Positions 43,887 through 52,190 of a stretch of DNA of 64,000 nt are shown piece after piece (the stretch's first letter is position 1; each line of letters begins with the position of its first letter). The stretch is from Pseudomonadales bacterium (GTDB lineage Bacteria; Pseudomonadota; Gammaproteobacteria; Pseudomonadales; Pseudohongiellaceae). Under the pieces are notes generated by a model. The model made no database searches. It saw only the letters and a program-made list of their open reading frames with translations, and was not told where the DNA came from. The position numbers and the translations under genes are program-made. The stretch spans positions 248,001 to 312,000 of the forward strand of contig WLWQ01000004.1 in assembly GCA_012103535.1 (NCBI GenBank). Direction: 5' to 3'.

Positions 43887-46088
43887 TTAGTTGAGAATAT
43901 CAACTTTTCCTAAACGCCAGTCAACTAACTGATTAGGATCTTGCATGCGCATCTTGCGCAAGAAGTAATTGAGTTGCGGACATTCGAGCCGTACTTTTTC
44001 CAGGCGCTTGAAGTTAAACAACAGAAATTTCGCGCCATCACGACTCGTAATCGGTCCGGAAACAGTCGGTGCGAAAGGGCGTTGGCCGTAGTCTTCATTA
44101 GCGTACATGGATTGACCATTGATCGTGGCATCGCCTTCAGACAATAAGCACCAATGAGAATTGGTGAGATCAAAAGCATTACCTGCATCCAGAGTCTTTG
44201 CTTCTGCAATTTGACTGAGTTTTTCATAAACTGTCGAAGACAGCTGCTTGAATTGTGGTTGACGCGAGATTGCTGGACGTACCGACCATTGCTTTAATAG
44301 CTTTTCCTGAAATCCTTCCGCAATGATAAAAGAGCGAAAGGTTTCCTCAGAGAAGACGCAGAGCGTTACCGGAGTTCTTGCAACTACGCTAGCGTTGCGT
44401 GTCCCCGCTCCGGTGATAACCGCCATTTCACCCAAAATATCGCCGGCCTGCAGTTTCGCTTCCAGGTGCAATTGCTTGCCATCATGCTGCACAACATCGA
44501 CATAGCCAGTAAGAATAAGGTAGACATAACCGCGGGTGCTTGAATCTTGCACCAGGATGACATCGTCAGTGTTATAGCGGCGGATTTCTTCTTCTGCTAG
44601 CAGGCTGCGCATCCAACGGTTTGGAAATGGTCTGCCTAACCACACCGTAAGATAATGATTAATCTGCGACGTATAGATAGCAGGGTCGCCTTCCAGAATC
44701 GTGTAGCGTTTACCCGAAGTTGCTAATGAGAAGGTTGTATTAAATTCGTTGGTGAGTTTTTCTACGTGAACGAAGACGACTCGATCAGAATTAGATTGAA
44801 TTGCATCGGCAGGGTCGCCATGGATCGCCCCGGCACCACCATCAGCCACCAGCAATGAGAACCTATCACTGTAGAGGCGGTCCAGGTTCTTTATAGTCTT
44901 GTCTCGCACTAATCCACGACGGTTCATGTCATGGATAGCAGACATGGTGTGATTGTCACCTATCACACAAACTGAGCGTTCGATGCCACGGTTTACCGTA
45001 GAAAAAGTAGCACCAATTGTAGGGATACTATGTACGGTCAGATGCGGATCGATTGTTAATCCGAAATAATTGAAGCGCTTGCCGGGAATCACTTCAACAA
45101 GCCTGAAATGTTCTTCTACTGCTTCCGATTTCCAACCAATACCGCAGGCAATTTTCTCCATTGCCATATAGAAAATTTCACGGGTAGTTATTAGTTCAAC
45201 GCGATGAGGCATTAGCAGTAACGGAAAAAGAGAAGAATGATCGTCGTGTAAGTGGGTCAGGAAAATTGCCGCGATCTGATTCTTGGATATACCTCTCGCG
45301 AAAAGATGCTGATCCAGAAATGGAATACAGTCGACCAATAAGTATTCACCGTTATAACAGAGCGCTAAGCCAGTACAGGGTTCTGTTGGCGTAAAACCGG
45401 ACGCCCCACCCAACACTTCAATGCCAAGTTTTACTAAGCCCCCAGGGACATAATCTGGCGTTACCTGGTAGGGTGGCTCGATAGCGATGTCTTCATTGAG
45501 ATCGATGCGTGTGTTTTTGTTACCAACACCAATATCGAATACATCGCTGTCGACATGGTTAATCGTTTGTTTACCGATTTTTACTTCGCCATCTTTAAAG
45601 GGCAAAAGGTTAAAGAAATCTTCGACCGGGATGATCTCGCCACTCTTATCTTTCAGCGCTAATTCTTCGCTGGCGGCCAACCACTCGTTAGCTTGTTCAA
45701 TCTCTGTATTCCAGGATTCCAGTTCTGCGCGAGTTGGTCCGAATAAGGTTATGCGTAGCAGTCGTAAGGCATGACTAAGATCTTCTTCTTCACCGACAAG
45801 GTTAAGCCGGCGACCCTCACTCAAGCCGTTGGAAACGAAAAGAAAGAAATAGAGCGGAAATTCGAGGCTATTGGTTAGTGACCCGCCTTTTTCTTTAATA
45901 TCGGGAAGCACCAATGTGTCAAAGTTACTGACGCCGTGTAACAACAGGCCTTTAAGGACTTCTGGAGGTTGGCCCACCAAAATAGACCCATGATCGTCTT
46001 CGTAGAGACGGCTGCCCAGACAGGGTTGAATCAAGGTTGAATCGCCCACATAGGCGCTGGCAGGAAACTGTGGGTGCTTTATAGCCAT
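43887..46088 (-). CDS. Metallo-beta-lactamase and cyclic-nucleotide-binding fusion protein
   Basis: A soluble 733-residue protein. After about 220 residues of unknown fold, an MBL domain carries 'FLTHLHDDHSS' (H-x-H-x-D-H site), 'VIGDNHTMS' and 'LVADGGAGAIHGD' for metal binding. From about residue 490, a cNMP-binding domain follows ('YLILTGYVDVV', 'LQAGDILGEMAVITGAGTRNASVVA'), with the phosphate-binding cassette and Arg near the right place. A second, degenerate cNMP-like segment ends the protein. Cyclic-nucleotide-regulated phosphodiesterase activity is plausible but unproven. Confidence 0.7.
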   Translation of the reverse strand: MAIKHPQFPASAYVGDSTLIQPCLGSRLYEDDHGSILVGQPPEVLKGLLLHGVSNFDTLVLPDIKEKGGSLTNSLEFPLYFFLFVSNGLSEGRRLNLVGEEEDLSHALRLLRITLFGPTRAELESWNTEIEQANEWLAASEELALKDKSGEIIPVEDFFNLLPFKDGEVKIGKQTINHVDSDVFDIGVGNKNTRIDLNEDIAIEPPYQVTPDYVPGGLVKLGIEVLGGASGFTPTEPCTGLALCYNGEYLLVDCIPFLDQHLFARGISKNQIAAIFLTHLHDDHSSLFPLLLMPHRVELITTREIFYMAMEKIACGIGWKSEAVEEHFRLVEVIPGKRFNYFGLTIDPHLTVHSIPTIGATFSTVNRGIERSVCVIGDNHTMSAIHDMNRRGLVRDKTIKNLDRLYSDRFSLLVADGGAGAIHGDPADAIQSNSDRVVFVHVEKLTNEFNTTFSLATSGKRYTILEGDPAIYTSQINHYLTVWLGRPFPNRWMRSLLAEEEIRRYNTDDVILVQDSSTRGYVYLILTGYVDVVQHDGKQLHLEAKLQAGDILGEMAVITGAGTRNASVVARTPVTLCVFSEETFRSFIIAEGFQEKLLKQWSVRPAISRQPQFKQLSSTVYEKLSQIAEAKTLDAGNAFDLTNSHWCLLSEGDATINGQSMYANEDYGQRPFAPTVSGPITSRDGAKFLLFNFKRLEKVRLECPQLNYFLRKMRMQDPNQLVDWRLGKVDILN

Positions 46089-46273
46089 ACCGATTTGAAT
46101 TCTTATTGGTTAGTAACTAATTTTTCCAATTAGTTGAAGCGAAGATTACCGATTGGAAGCTTTCAGGGGAAGCGAATTATCGGGATAAATGGGGTTTAAT
46201 TTAAGGCTGTGAATCCTGTCCCAAAGCTATAATAAAAACACCTGGCAATGGAGCTCTTAGTAACTGATTATTG

Positions 46274-46771
46274 CTAGCTTTCACTTCTGCCCATCTGGTA
46301 AAACTCTTCATTGGGGCGTATGCCCGCCATATTGGCGATTCTGTTGGACAGTGCGAACAAAGCCGTTATAGCGCCGATATCCCACACGTCTTCTTCGTTA
46401 AATCCTTGATCTAACAGGGCTTTAATATCCAATTCACCCACCTCGCTGGATCTCTGTGACACTTTAACTGCAAAGTCCAACATAGCCTTCTGCCGCTCAC
46501 TTATATCGGCTTTGCGAAAATTAGTAGCAACTTGGTCTGCAATCAATGGATTCTTCTCACGAATCCGCAGAATTGCTCCGTGAGCTACGACGCAATAGAT
46601 ACACTGATTCAGACCCGAAGTGGCAACTATAATCATTTCTCGCTCTGCTTTAGTGAGTCCTGACTCCTTTTCCATCAGCGCATCGTGATAGGCAAAAAAG
46701 GCTCGAAATTCATCCGGTCGATGAGCCCAGGCCAGAAAGATATTAGGTATGAATCCAGCTTTCTCCTGCAC
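46274..46771 (-). CDS. AhpD/carboxymuconolactone decarboxylase-like peroxidase-related protein
   Basis: The CxxC pair is in 'NQCIYCVVAHGA', the AhpD redox motif, and 'REMIIVATSGLN' is the family helix. It is a small all-helical disulfide reductase or peroxidase-related enzyme. From GTG 46771 it has 165 residues, but the frame remains open upstream to 46873 and encodes 'ISRFAVPDLNALPDDLKERIL', quoted as a landmark, which belongs to the family's conserved N-terminus. No ATG, GTG or TTG exists there; ATT 46837 or ATC 46858 would be needed. Confidence 0.72.
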   Translation of the reverse strand: MQEKAGFIPNIFLAWAHRPDEFRAFFAYHDALMEKESGLTKAEREMIIVATSGLNQCIYCVVAHGAILRIREKNPLIADQVATNFRKADISERQKAMLDFAVKVSQRSSEVGELDIKALLDQGFNEEDVWDIGAITALFALSNRIANMAGIRPNEEFYQMGRSES

Positions 46772-46884
46772 GGCGAGTATGCGCTCTTTGAGATCATCTG
46801 GCAGTGCGTTGAGATCTGGAACCGCAAATCGGCTAATGGGTAATTCTGACTTAGTGATTAATTTTTGATCAGCTCAGGTTCTAC

Positions 46885-47184
46885 TTAGTGTCTTTGTATG
46901 GCGTCGGATTGATAAAGCTCCATGGTAGGAGCAACTGTCGCCAGGGTTGCCATATTCTGAACGAATTCAGAGGAATCAGGTACACGAAAATGTTGTTCCA
47001 GATGCTCCATGTCTTCCCAGCGCTCGACGAAAACCAAACGATTGGAATCCTCACTATCGATATGCACTGCATGACTAATACAGCCTGGTTCTTGCCGCGA
47101 TCGTTTTACATGTTCCAGGCTTAACTCAAGTGCATCCTCGAGTGCTTCTTCCCGCACCGTTACACTACCAATAACTATGATCAT
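46885..47184 (-). CDS. YgiN-like antibiotic biosynthesis monooxygenase (ABM)
   Basis: A 99-residue ferredoxin-like alpha+beta protein: 'VIGSVTVREEALEDALE', 'EPGCISHAVHIDSED', 'LVFVERWEDMEHLEQHF'. These are ABM landmarks. YgiN-type enzymes oxidise quinols without a cofactor. AAGGGA precedes the ATG. It lies upstream of the AhpD-like gene on the same strand, which suggests a small oxidative-stress unit. Confidence 0.78.
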   Translation of the reverse strand: MIIVIGSVTVREEALEDALELSLEHVKRSRQEPGCISHAVHIDSEDSNRLVFVERWEDMEHLEQHFRVPDSSEFVQNMATLATVAPTMELYQSDAIQRH

Positions 47185-47400
47185 GTCATTCCCTTATTGT
47201 GAAATAAGATTTAGTTAAGAGCTGCCGATGGTATCTACGTCATCTTTTGTGGCTTCATGCCATCGAGTGAAGCTCGCTTGCATATTCACAGTTTTCCCTA
47301 TACAAATCACACAACGGATCGGCACTCAAAAGCAGACGGTATTGTACAAGAATCTCCGCTGCTGTCTTTAACAAACTCAATTAGCTAGCAGGTAGGTAAA

Positions 47401-48300
47401 ATGGTCAGGGCTGACACTAATCTTCCGAGTCCCGACTTGGCGAATAAGGTTTATGTTGTTACCGGAGCCAATAGTGGAATTGGCTATGCCGCCGCAGAAA
47501 ACTTTGCTGGCCGCGGGGCTGCTCTTGCTTTGGTTTGTCGCAGCGCCGAAAAAGGCACCGAGGCGCTAAGCCGTATCCGCGGCAAAACCAACAACATGAA
47601 CATCAACCTGTTTATCGCTGACTTTACTTCCTTAAGTTCGGTGGCAAGAGTCGCAAAAGAAATAAATCATACCTATGACAAGGTGCATGTACTCTGCAAT
47701 AACGCCGGCGGTGCCAATAGTAGCCGCACACTTACCAAGGATGGTTTTGAAACTACTTTTCAGGCAAATCATCTGGCTGGATTCTTGCTAACGAAATTAC
47801 TCCTACCCGCTTTATTGAATGCAGCAGAAGACGGCAGTGCACGCGTCGTATTTACCAGCTCTTTAGGGCATAAGAACAGTCCTCTGGAGTTCGACGATCT
47901 CAACCTGGAGAAAAATTTCAGTACTCTGCGTGCCTATGGTCGTTCGAAGTTAATGAATTTGTTAACCGCGAGGGCAATTCACAAACGATATGGCGACAAA
48001 AATGTTATCGCCAGTTCTTTTCATCCTGGTGCCGTGCGGACACCAATATGGCGGAAGGGCGGCATACTAGCTACCGTTCTTGGGATATTAATGTGGCCGT
48101 TTATGTGGAGTATCAAAAAGGGGTCAGATACCTTTATTTGGTTAGCCAGTTCCAACGATGAGGATGTGCTCTCTGCCAACGGAAATTATTTTTTCAATAG
48201 AAAGCAGGTTTCTATCTCAGCCTTTGCCACAGACGAAGCGGCCGAACAACTCTGGCGCGCTAGCGAAGAATTAGTTCAACCGTTCTTACCTACAGAATAA
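47401..48300 (+). CDS. SDR, retinol dehydrogenase-like
   Basis: A 299-residue SDR. 'VVTGANSGIGYAAA' binds the nucleotide, 'LCNNAGG' and 'VFTSSLGHK' follow, and 'RAYGRSKLMN' supplies Y-x3-K. Length and the 'FHPGAVRT' block fit the WWOX/retinol-dehydrogenase group, which often acts on hydrophobic alcohols. AGGTAGG lies before the ATG. It converges with the PQQ protein gene, 2 bp between stops. Confidence 0.82.
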   Translation: MVRADTNLPSPDLANKVYVVTGANSGIGYAAAENFAGRGAALALVCRSAEKGTEALSRIRGKTNNMNINLFIADFTSLSSVARVAKEINHTYDKVHVLCNNAGGANSSRTLTKDGFETTFQANHLAGFLLTKLLLPALLNAAEDGSARVVFTSSLGHKNSPLEFDDLNLEKNFSTLRAYGRSKLMNLLTARAIHKRYGDKNVIASSFHPGAVRTPIWRKGGILATVLGILMWPFMWSIKKGSDTFIWLASSNDEDVLSANGNYFFNRKQVSISAFATDEAAEQLWRASEELVQPFLPTE

Positions 48301-48302
48301 AT

Positions 48303-50375
48303 CTAGTCGTCTTCAGGAAGACTATAGGCCACCAGCTGTCCCGCTGTTTGCAACACAATGCGCTGCTTGCCGTCATGGGAGTAGGTCATCATGCCGTACA
48401 TGCCCAAGCCAGGTGATTCCACCATGCCCATGCGTTCACCGCTTTGTTTGTTAATGGCGAACATATAAGGGGTTTGCCCGTCATCTCCGATGGCGGTGTG
48501 CAGCAACATACCCGGCGTCACCATCATTGCAGAATGATTGATGTTGCCCGTCGGAGGAATGTCCAGACCTTGCAGGGCAGGGTGCTCTTGCACAAAGCGC
48601 GGTGTACCACCATTGGGTATCCACCACAAATGCTCGCCGCTGTTCAGATCGATGGCAGTAATACGAGAGTAGGGTGGTTTTTCTAAAGGTAAACCCTGGG
48701 GTCCGCGCACCCCATTCGGTGTACCCAAGCCAACTGCATAGTCAGCAATAGTCACACCGGTAGGTTGTTCTAAAATTATATCCCTTTCCTCGCCCGGTAC
48801 GATGGTCCGCCAGCCGCAATTAGTGCGCGAAATCGTATAGATAATGCCGGTGCTGGGATCTGCTACCGGTGGCCCGGTAATATTGGTGCCGCCCAATTCC
48901 CCCGGACACCAGATTGAGCCAACTAAGCCTTCGGGATTATCTTTTTGCAGCGGCGGATTAAAAATGCCGCCGAGCTTGTACTCCGAAACGATTTCCAGCG
49001 CTTGTTGACGTAGTTCAGGTGTGAAATCAATTAAGCCATCGACATCGAGCTCCTGAATATCGTAGGGCGCAGGTTTGGTGGGAAACGGCTGAGTAGGTGA
49101 GAGCTGTTCACCCGGCACTGTCGATGGCGGTACGGGACGTTCAACGATGGGCCAGATTGGTTCTCCGGTTTCCCGGTTAAACGAATAAAGAAACGCTTGC
49201 TTCGTCGCTTGAAAGACACCTGGCACTGTTCTGCCGTCAACTTCAACATCCATTAACAGCGGTGCAGTCGGCGTGTCGTTATTCCATACATCATGATGCA
49301 CCATCTGGAAATGCCAGGCGCGCTCGCCAGTGTCGGCGTTCAATGCGATTAGGCTAGCACTGAATAGATTATCACCGGGCTGGAAGCCACCATAAAAATC
49401 GATAGTGGCAGCGTTAGTCGGGACATACACCAGATTGAGTTCCGGATCTGCAGATAACGGTGCCCAGGAAGAGACATCACCGGTGTAGGACCAGGCATCA
49501 TTTTCCCAGGTTTCGTGACCCACTTCGCCGGGTCGGGGAATCACATGAAACTTCCATTTAAACTCACCGGTTCTGACGTCGTAACCCAGAATATCTCCAG
49601 GTACGTTCTCGGTACGGGTCTGGTTATAGCCTTGTTCTGCCGAGTTGCCGACGATGACAGTGTCATTTACAACGATTGGCGGAGATGAGTTGGTGATATA
49701 ACCCAGCTCTAATGGGATGCCGATATCTGGATCATAGTCCTGACCGGAATTCAGCCATGGTCCCCAATCTGAAATAAGGTCTGGAACGAGGTCCACACCA
49801 CCTGTCTGGGGGAAGCCTGCTAAGGGGATGGGTTTGCCCCAGTTTTCTAGCAAGTCGCCAGTTTCGGCATCCAAAGCATAGAGAAAGAAGGCGGGCGTTA
49901 CGATAAACACAACCCCACGCCCATCTATCTCGGTATAAGCGACGCCTTTGCCCCATGGGGCTCGCATCGAATATTCCCAACGAAAGGTATTAGGTTCTCT
50001 AAAGCTCCAAAGGGTTTCACCAGTTGTAGGGTCGATAGCCACAACGTGCCGCCGAGCCCCAGCCACCGTGATCAATTTTCCATTTGCATAAATCGGAGTA
50101 GCCCGAGGTGGAGTCGATCCGAAACTGGCGTCACTCCAGCTCCATTCGATTTCCAGATCTTCAAAATTCTCCGGATTAATCTCATTCAGAGGGGTCGAGC
50201 GAGTATGGCCCGCATCGCCGCCAATATAACGCCAGTCGCCTGGGTTTGGGCGTTCGTAAATTTCTTGAGCAAACAATGTAATGCTGACCAGACTTAAGAC
50301 GACCAGGCTTAAGCAGTGCACCATGAGTGAAGGTAGATTTCTGACAGAATTGCAAACTGCGGATTTGCCGAGCAT
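48303..50375 (-). CDS. PQQ-dependent dehydrogenase, mGDH-like propeller
   Basis: About 690 residues from ATG 50375, chosen because GGAGGG lies just before it. A hydrophobic export segment is followed by an eight-bladed PQQ propeller with 'DWRYIGGDAGHTRST' at the start and repeated 'TGE-LW' tryptophan-docking motifs. Sequence resembles soluble relatives of membrane glucose dehydrogenase. The usual catalytic Asp region 'HHDxWDxDxP' is 'HHDVWNNDTP' here, with Asn at one Asp position. Periplasmic oxidation of a sugar or alcohol is expected. The cytochrome partner is not adjacent. Confidence 0.8.
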   Translation of the reverse strand: MLGKSAVCNSVRNLPSLMVHCLSLVVLSLVSITLFAQEIYERPNPGDWRYIGGDAGHTRSTPLNEINPENFEDLEIEWSWSDASFGSTPPRATPIYANGKLITVAGARRHVVAIDPTTGETLWSFREPNTFRWEYSMRAPWGKGVAYTEIDGRGVVFIVTPAFFLYALDAETGDLLENWGKPIPLAGFPQTGGVDLVPDLISDWGPWLNSGQDYDPDIGIPLELGYITNSSPPIVVNDTVIVGNSAEQGYNQTRTENVPGDILGYDVRTGEFKWKFHVIPRPGEVGHETWENDAWSYTGDVSSWAPLSADPELNLVYVPTNAATIDFYGGFQPGDNLFSASLIALNADTGERAWHFQMVHHDVWNNDTPTAPLLMDVEVDGRTVPGVFQATKQAFLYSFNRETGEPIWPIVERPVPPSTVPGEQLSPTQPFPTKPAPYDIQELDVDGLIDFTPELRQQALEIVSEYKLGGIFNPPLQKDNPEGLVGSIWCPGELGGTNITGPPVADPSTGIIYTISRTNCGWRTIVPGEERDIILEQPTGVTIADYAVGLGTPNGVRGPQGLPLEKPPYSRITAIDLNSGEHLWWIPNGGTPRFVQEHPALQGLDIPPTGNINHSAMMVTPGMLLHTAIGDDGQTPYMFAINKQSGERMGMVESPGLGMYGMMTYSHDGKQRIVLQTAGQLVAYSLPEDD

Positions 50376-50490
50376 GGAAACCCTCCTGTTAGTGAGTGCC
50401 TTTCTGAGCGGCACTTACCAAGGTATCGTTATTATTATTCAACTACTAGCTACAAGGAGAATAATGAAATTTACCAGCACTGTGAAGCAA

Positions 50491-51570
50491 TTAACCCGCC
50501 GCCATGTCTCGATAGATTCTATCTAAATCTCGCTGGCCGCTGGCTGAGCCGTACCATTTAAGATATTGCTTAACCCCATCTTCGCCCGCGCTAACCAGAA
50601 AATCCTGCTGCGCCAGAGTAAGTTTAAAATCGGTGAATTTTATCTTGTCACCGATATTGACCACTACCGTGCGAGAGAAGTCGTTTTTATGCAGATGCGA
50701 TTTGCTCGCAATTGCGCGAATAAATGTCACCAAAGAGACTGCATAATCCAGGATGTTATCGATATCTTTCTCTACGTTCGCCCAATTCCCCTGTTGGGCA
50801 GCGATTTCGCTCGGTGTATCGAGGCGGAAGCCGAGGGTTTCTGAATTAAAAACATGCTTATCATTGTGCGCATAAGAAATAGGTTTGCCATTGCGCTTAA
50901 CACTTAAGTAATCCTTACTATCAAAAATATTGACCGGGTAATTCCAGGTAACGCCACCGTCGACGAGAACGTCTTTCTCTTTATTACGGGAACAGGCAAA
51001 GAACAACGGAATACTCATGGAACGTCGCACCGCCTCATCGATCTTTAAGTCCGGCGTATGTTTGCGCTCGGCACTGTAAATTTCTCGCTGTTGTTTGGAT
51101 AGATTAGATCCAACCACATAGAGCGCCGGAAGATTAATTCCTTTGCGCGCGAGTTTTCTGTGCCAGGCTTTCAGTTCACGAAAGTTTGGTCTCAACACAG
51201 GTTTTCTGATTCCCGCCTGTGTACTGAGGGCTTTAATCTTGGTGCGAATGTGTTTCTGTAACCATTTTGAGAACACATCACCCTTAAACCAACCGTACTC
51301 ATTAAGTAAGCGTGATACATCTCTGACCAGGCCTGTGCTGTCATCCTGAAATTCACGAAAGTCAGTCTTCGCGAGAATGTCGCCTAGCTCGTCCGGTTTA
51401 TAACCGACGGCAAGCAGACAGGCACTTATGGCGCCAGCGGAAGCGCCGCCAACCCGCTCGAGTTTATTTAGATTTACCGCACCCTGAGCTTCCAGTTCCG
51501 ATAACACGCCCTGGTAGGCGATGCCCCAAACACCACCGCCTTCGAACACAAGATTTTTAAACTTCGCCAT
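50491..51570 (-). CDS. Patatin-like phospholipase
   Basis: A 359-residue protein starting at ATG 51570 behind AGGGAG; the longer frame to 51627 lacks a ribosome site. 'FEGGGVWGIAYQG' is the oxyanion G-x-G-x-x-G, Ser in 'GGASAGAIS' is the nucleophile (G-x-S-x-G) and Asp in 'LVDGGVTWNYP' (D-G-G) completes the dyad. It should release fatty acids from phospholipids. No signal peptide, so either cytoplasmic or exported by another route. It is flanked by the PQQ gene and a small membrane protein. Confidence 0.85.
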   Translation of the reverse strand: MAKFKNLVFEGGGVWGIAYQGVLSELEAQGAVNLNKLERVGGASAGAISACLLAVGYKPDELGDILAKTDFREFQDDSTGLVRDVSRLLNEYGWFKGDVFSKWLQKHIRTKIKALSTQAGIRKPVLRPNFRELKAWHRKLARKGINLPALYVVGSNLSKQQREIYSAERKHTPDLKIDEAVRRSMSIPLFFACSRNKEKDVLVDGGVTWNYPVNIFDSKDYLSVKRNGKPISYAHNDKHVFNSETLGFRLDTPSEIAAQQGNWANVEKDIDNILDYAVSLVTFIRAIASKSHLHKNDFSRTVVVNIGDKIKFTDFKLTLAQQDFLVSAGEDGVKQYLKWYGSASGQRDLDRIYRDMAAG

Positions 51571-51674
51571 GATTAACTCCCTGAAAACACTCCCGTCATT
51601 GTGCTCGGTTACAAGATGAAATAGCAAGGGTGCTTTAGAGGTCTAATGAAGCGTGTTTTGGCAGGAATAGACAA

Positions 51675-52088
51675 ATGACAACAGATAAGCAACAGCCGAG
51701 CAAAGATGCTCAACAGCTGACTCCAAAGGTCGCAAGCTATTTGGAAGGCGTTTCGGAATCCACGGTGGCCTGTTTAGTGACAATGGTCCAAGGGAATATT
51801 CTAGCGCTTGGAGTTAGCCATTTAGTCATCGCTTCGCAAACCGGGATTGTTGCTGGCCTTATAGCTGGCACAGCAGTGATGCTGGCAAAAACTAAAAAGC
51901 GTTGGTTGATTTCTCTCATCCTTGGCTTTGCTACCGGCATCGTTGATTTTCTCGTGCATCCTGGGATGTTCGGATCGGTGGCTACCGAGGCCATCGTGAC
52001 AGGAATTGGAGCAGCGGTTCTTTCCTATTTGGTTGGTACTTTGATTGTTTTCTACAAGGCACATCACAAGGCAGGAATTACACAATAA
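51675..52088 (+). CDS. Small membrane protein of unknown function
   Basis: A 137-residue protein with a polar 30-residue N-terminus and about three hydrophobic segments ('LVTMVQGNILALGVSHLVIA', 'GIVAGLIAGTAVML', 'GIGAAVLSYLVGTLIVF'). No family is recognised. AGGAA precedes the ATG by 7 bases. It is divergent from the patatin gene across 104 bp and precedes the Tat flavoprotein by 102 bp. Confidence 0.6.
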   Translation: MTTDKQQPSKDAQQLTPKVASYLEGVSESTVACLVTMVQGNILALGVSHLVIASQTGIVAGLIAGTAVMLAKTKKRWLISLILGFATGIVDFLVHPGMFGSVATEAIVTGIGAAVLSYLVGTLIVFYKAHHKAGITQ

Positions 52089-52190
52089 ACTAATTAGCGA
52101 ATTCATCTGCCAGCAGAAAACTTGCGCCACAGGCCCGTTAGGTCGAGAATCCAATTATTGAATTCTTAGCGGGAGCAGTCTGGTAAAAAA

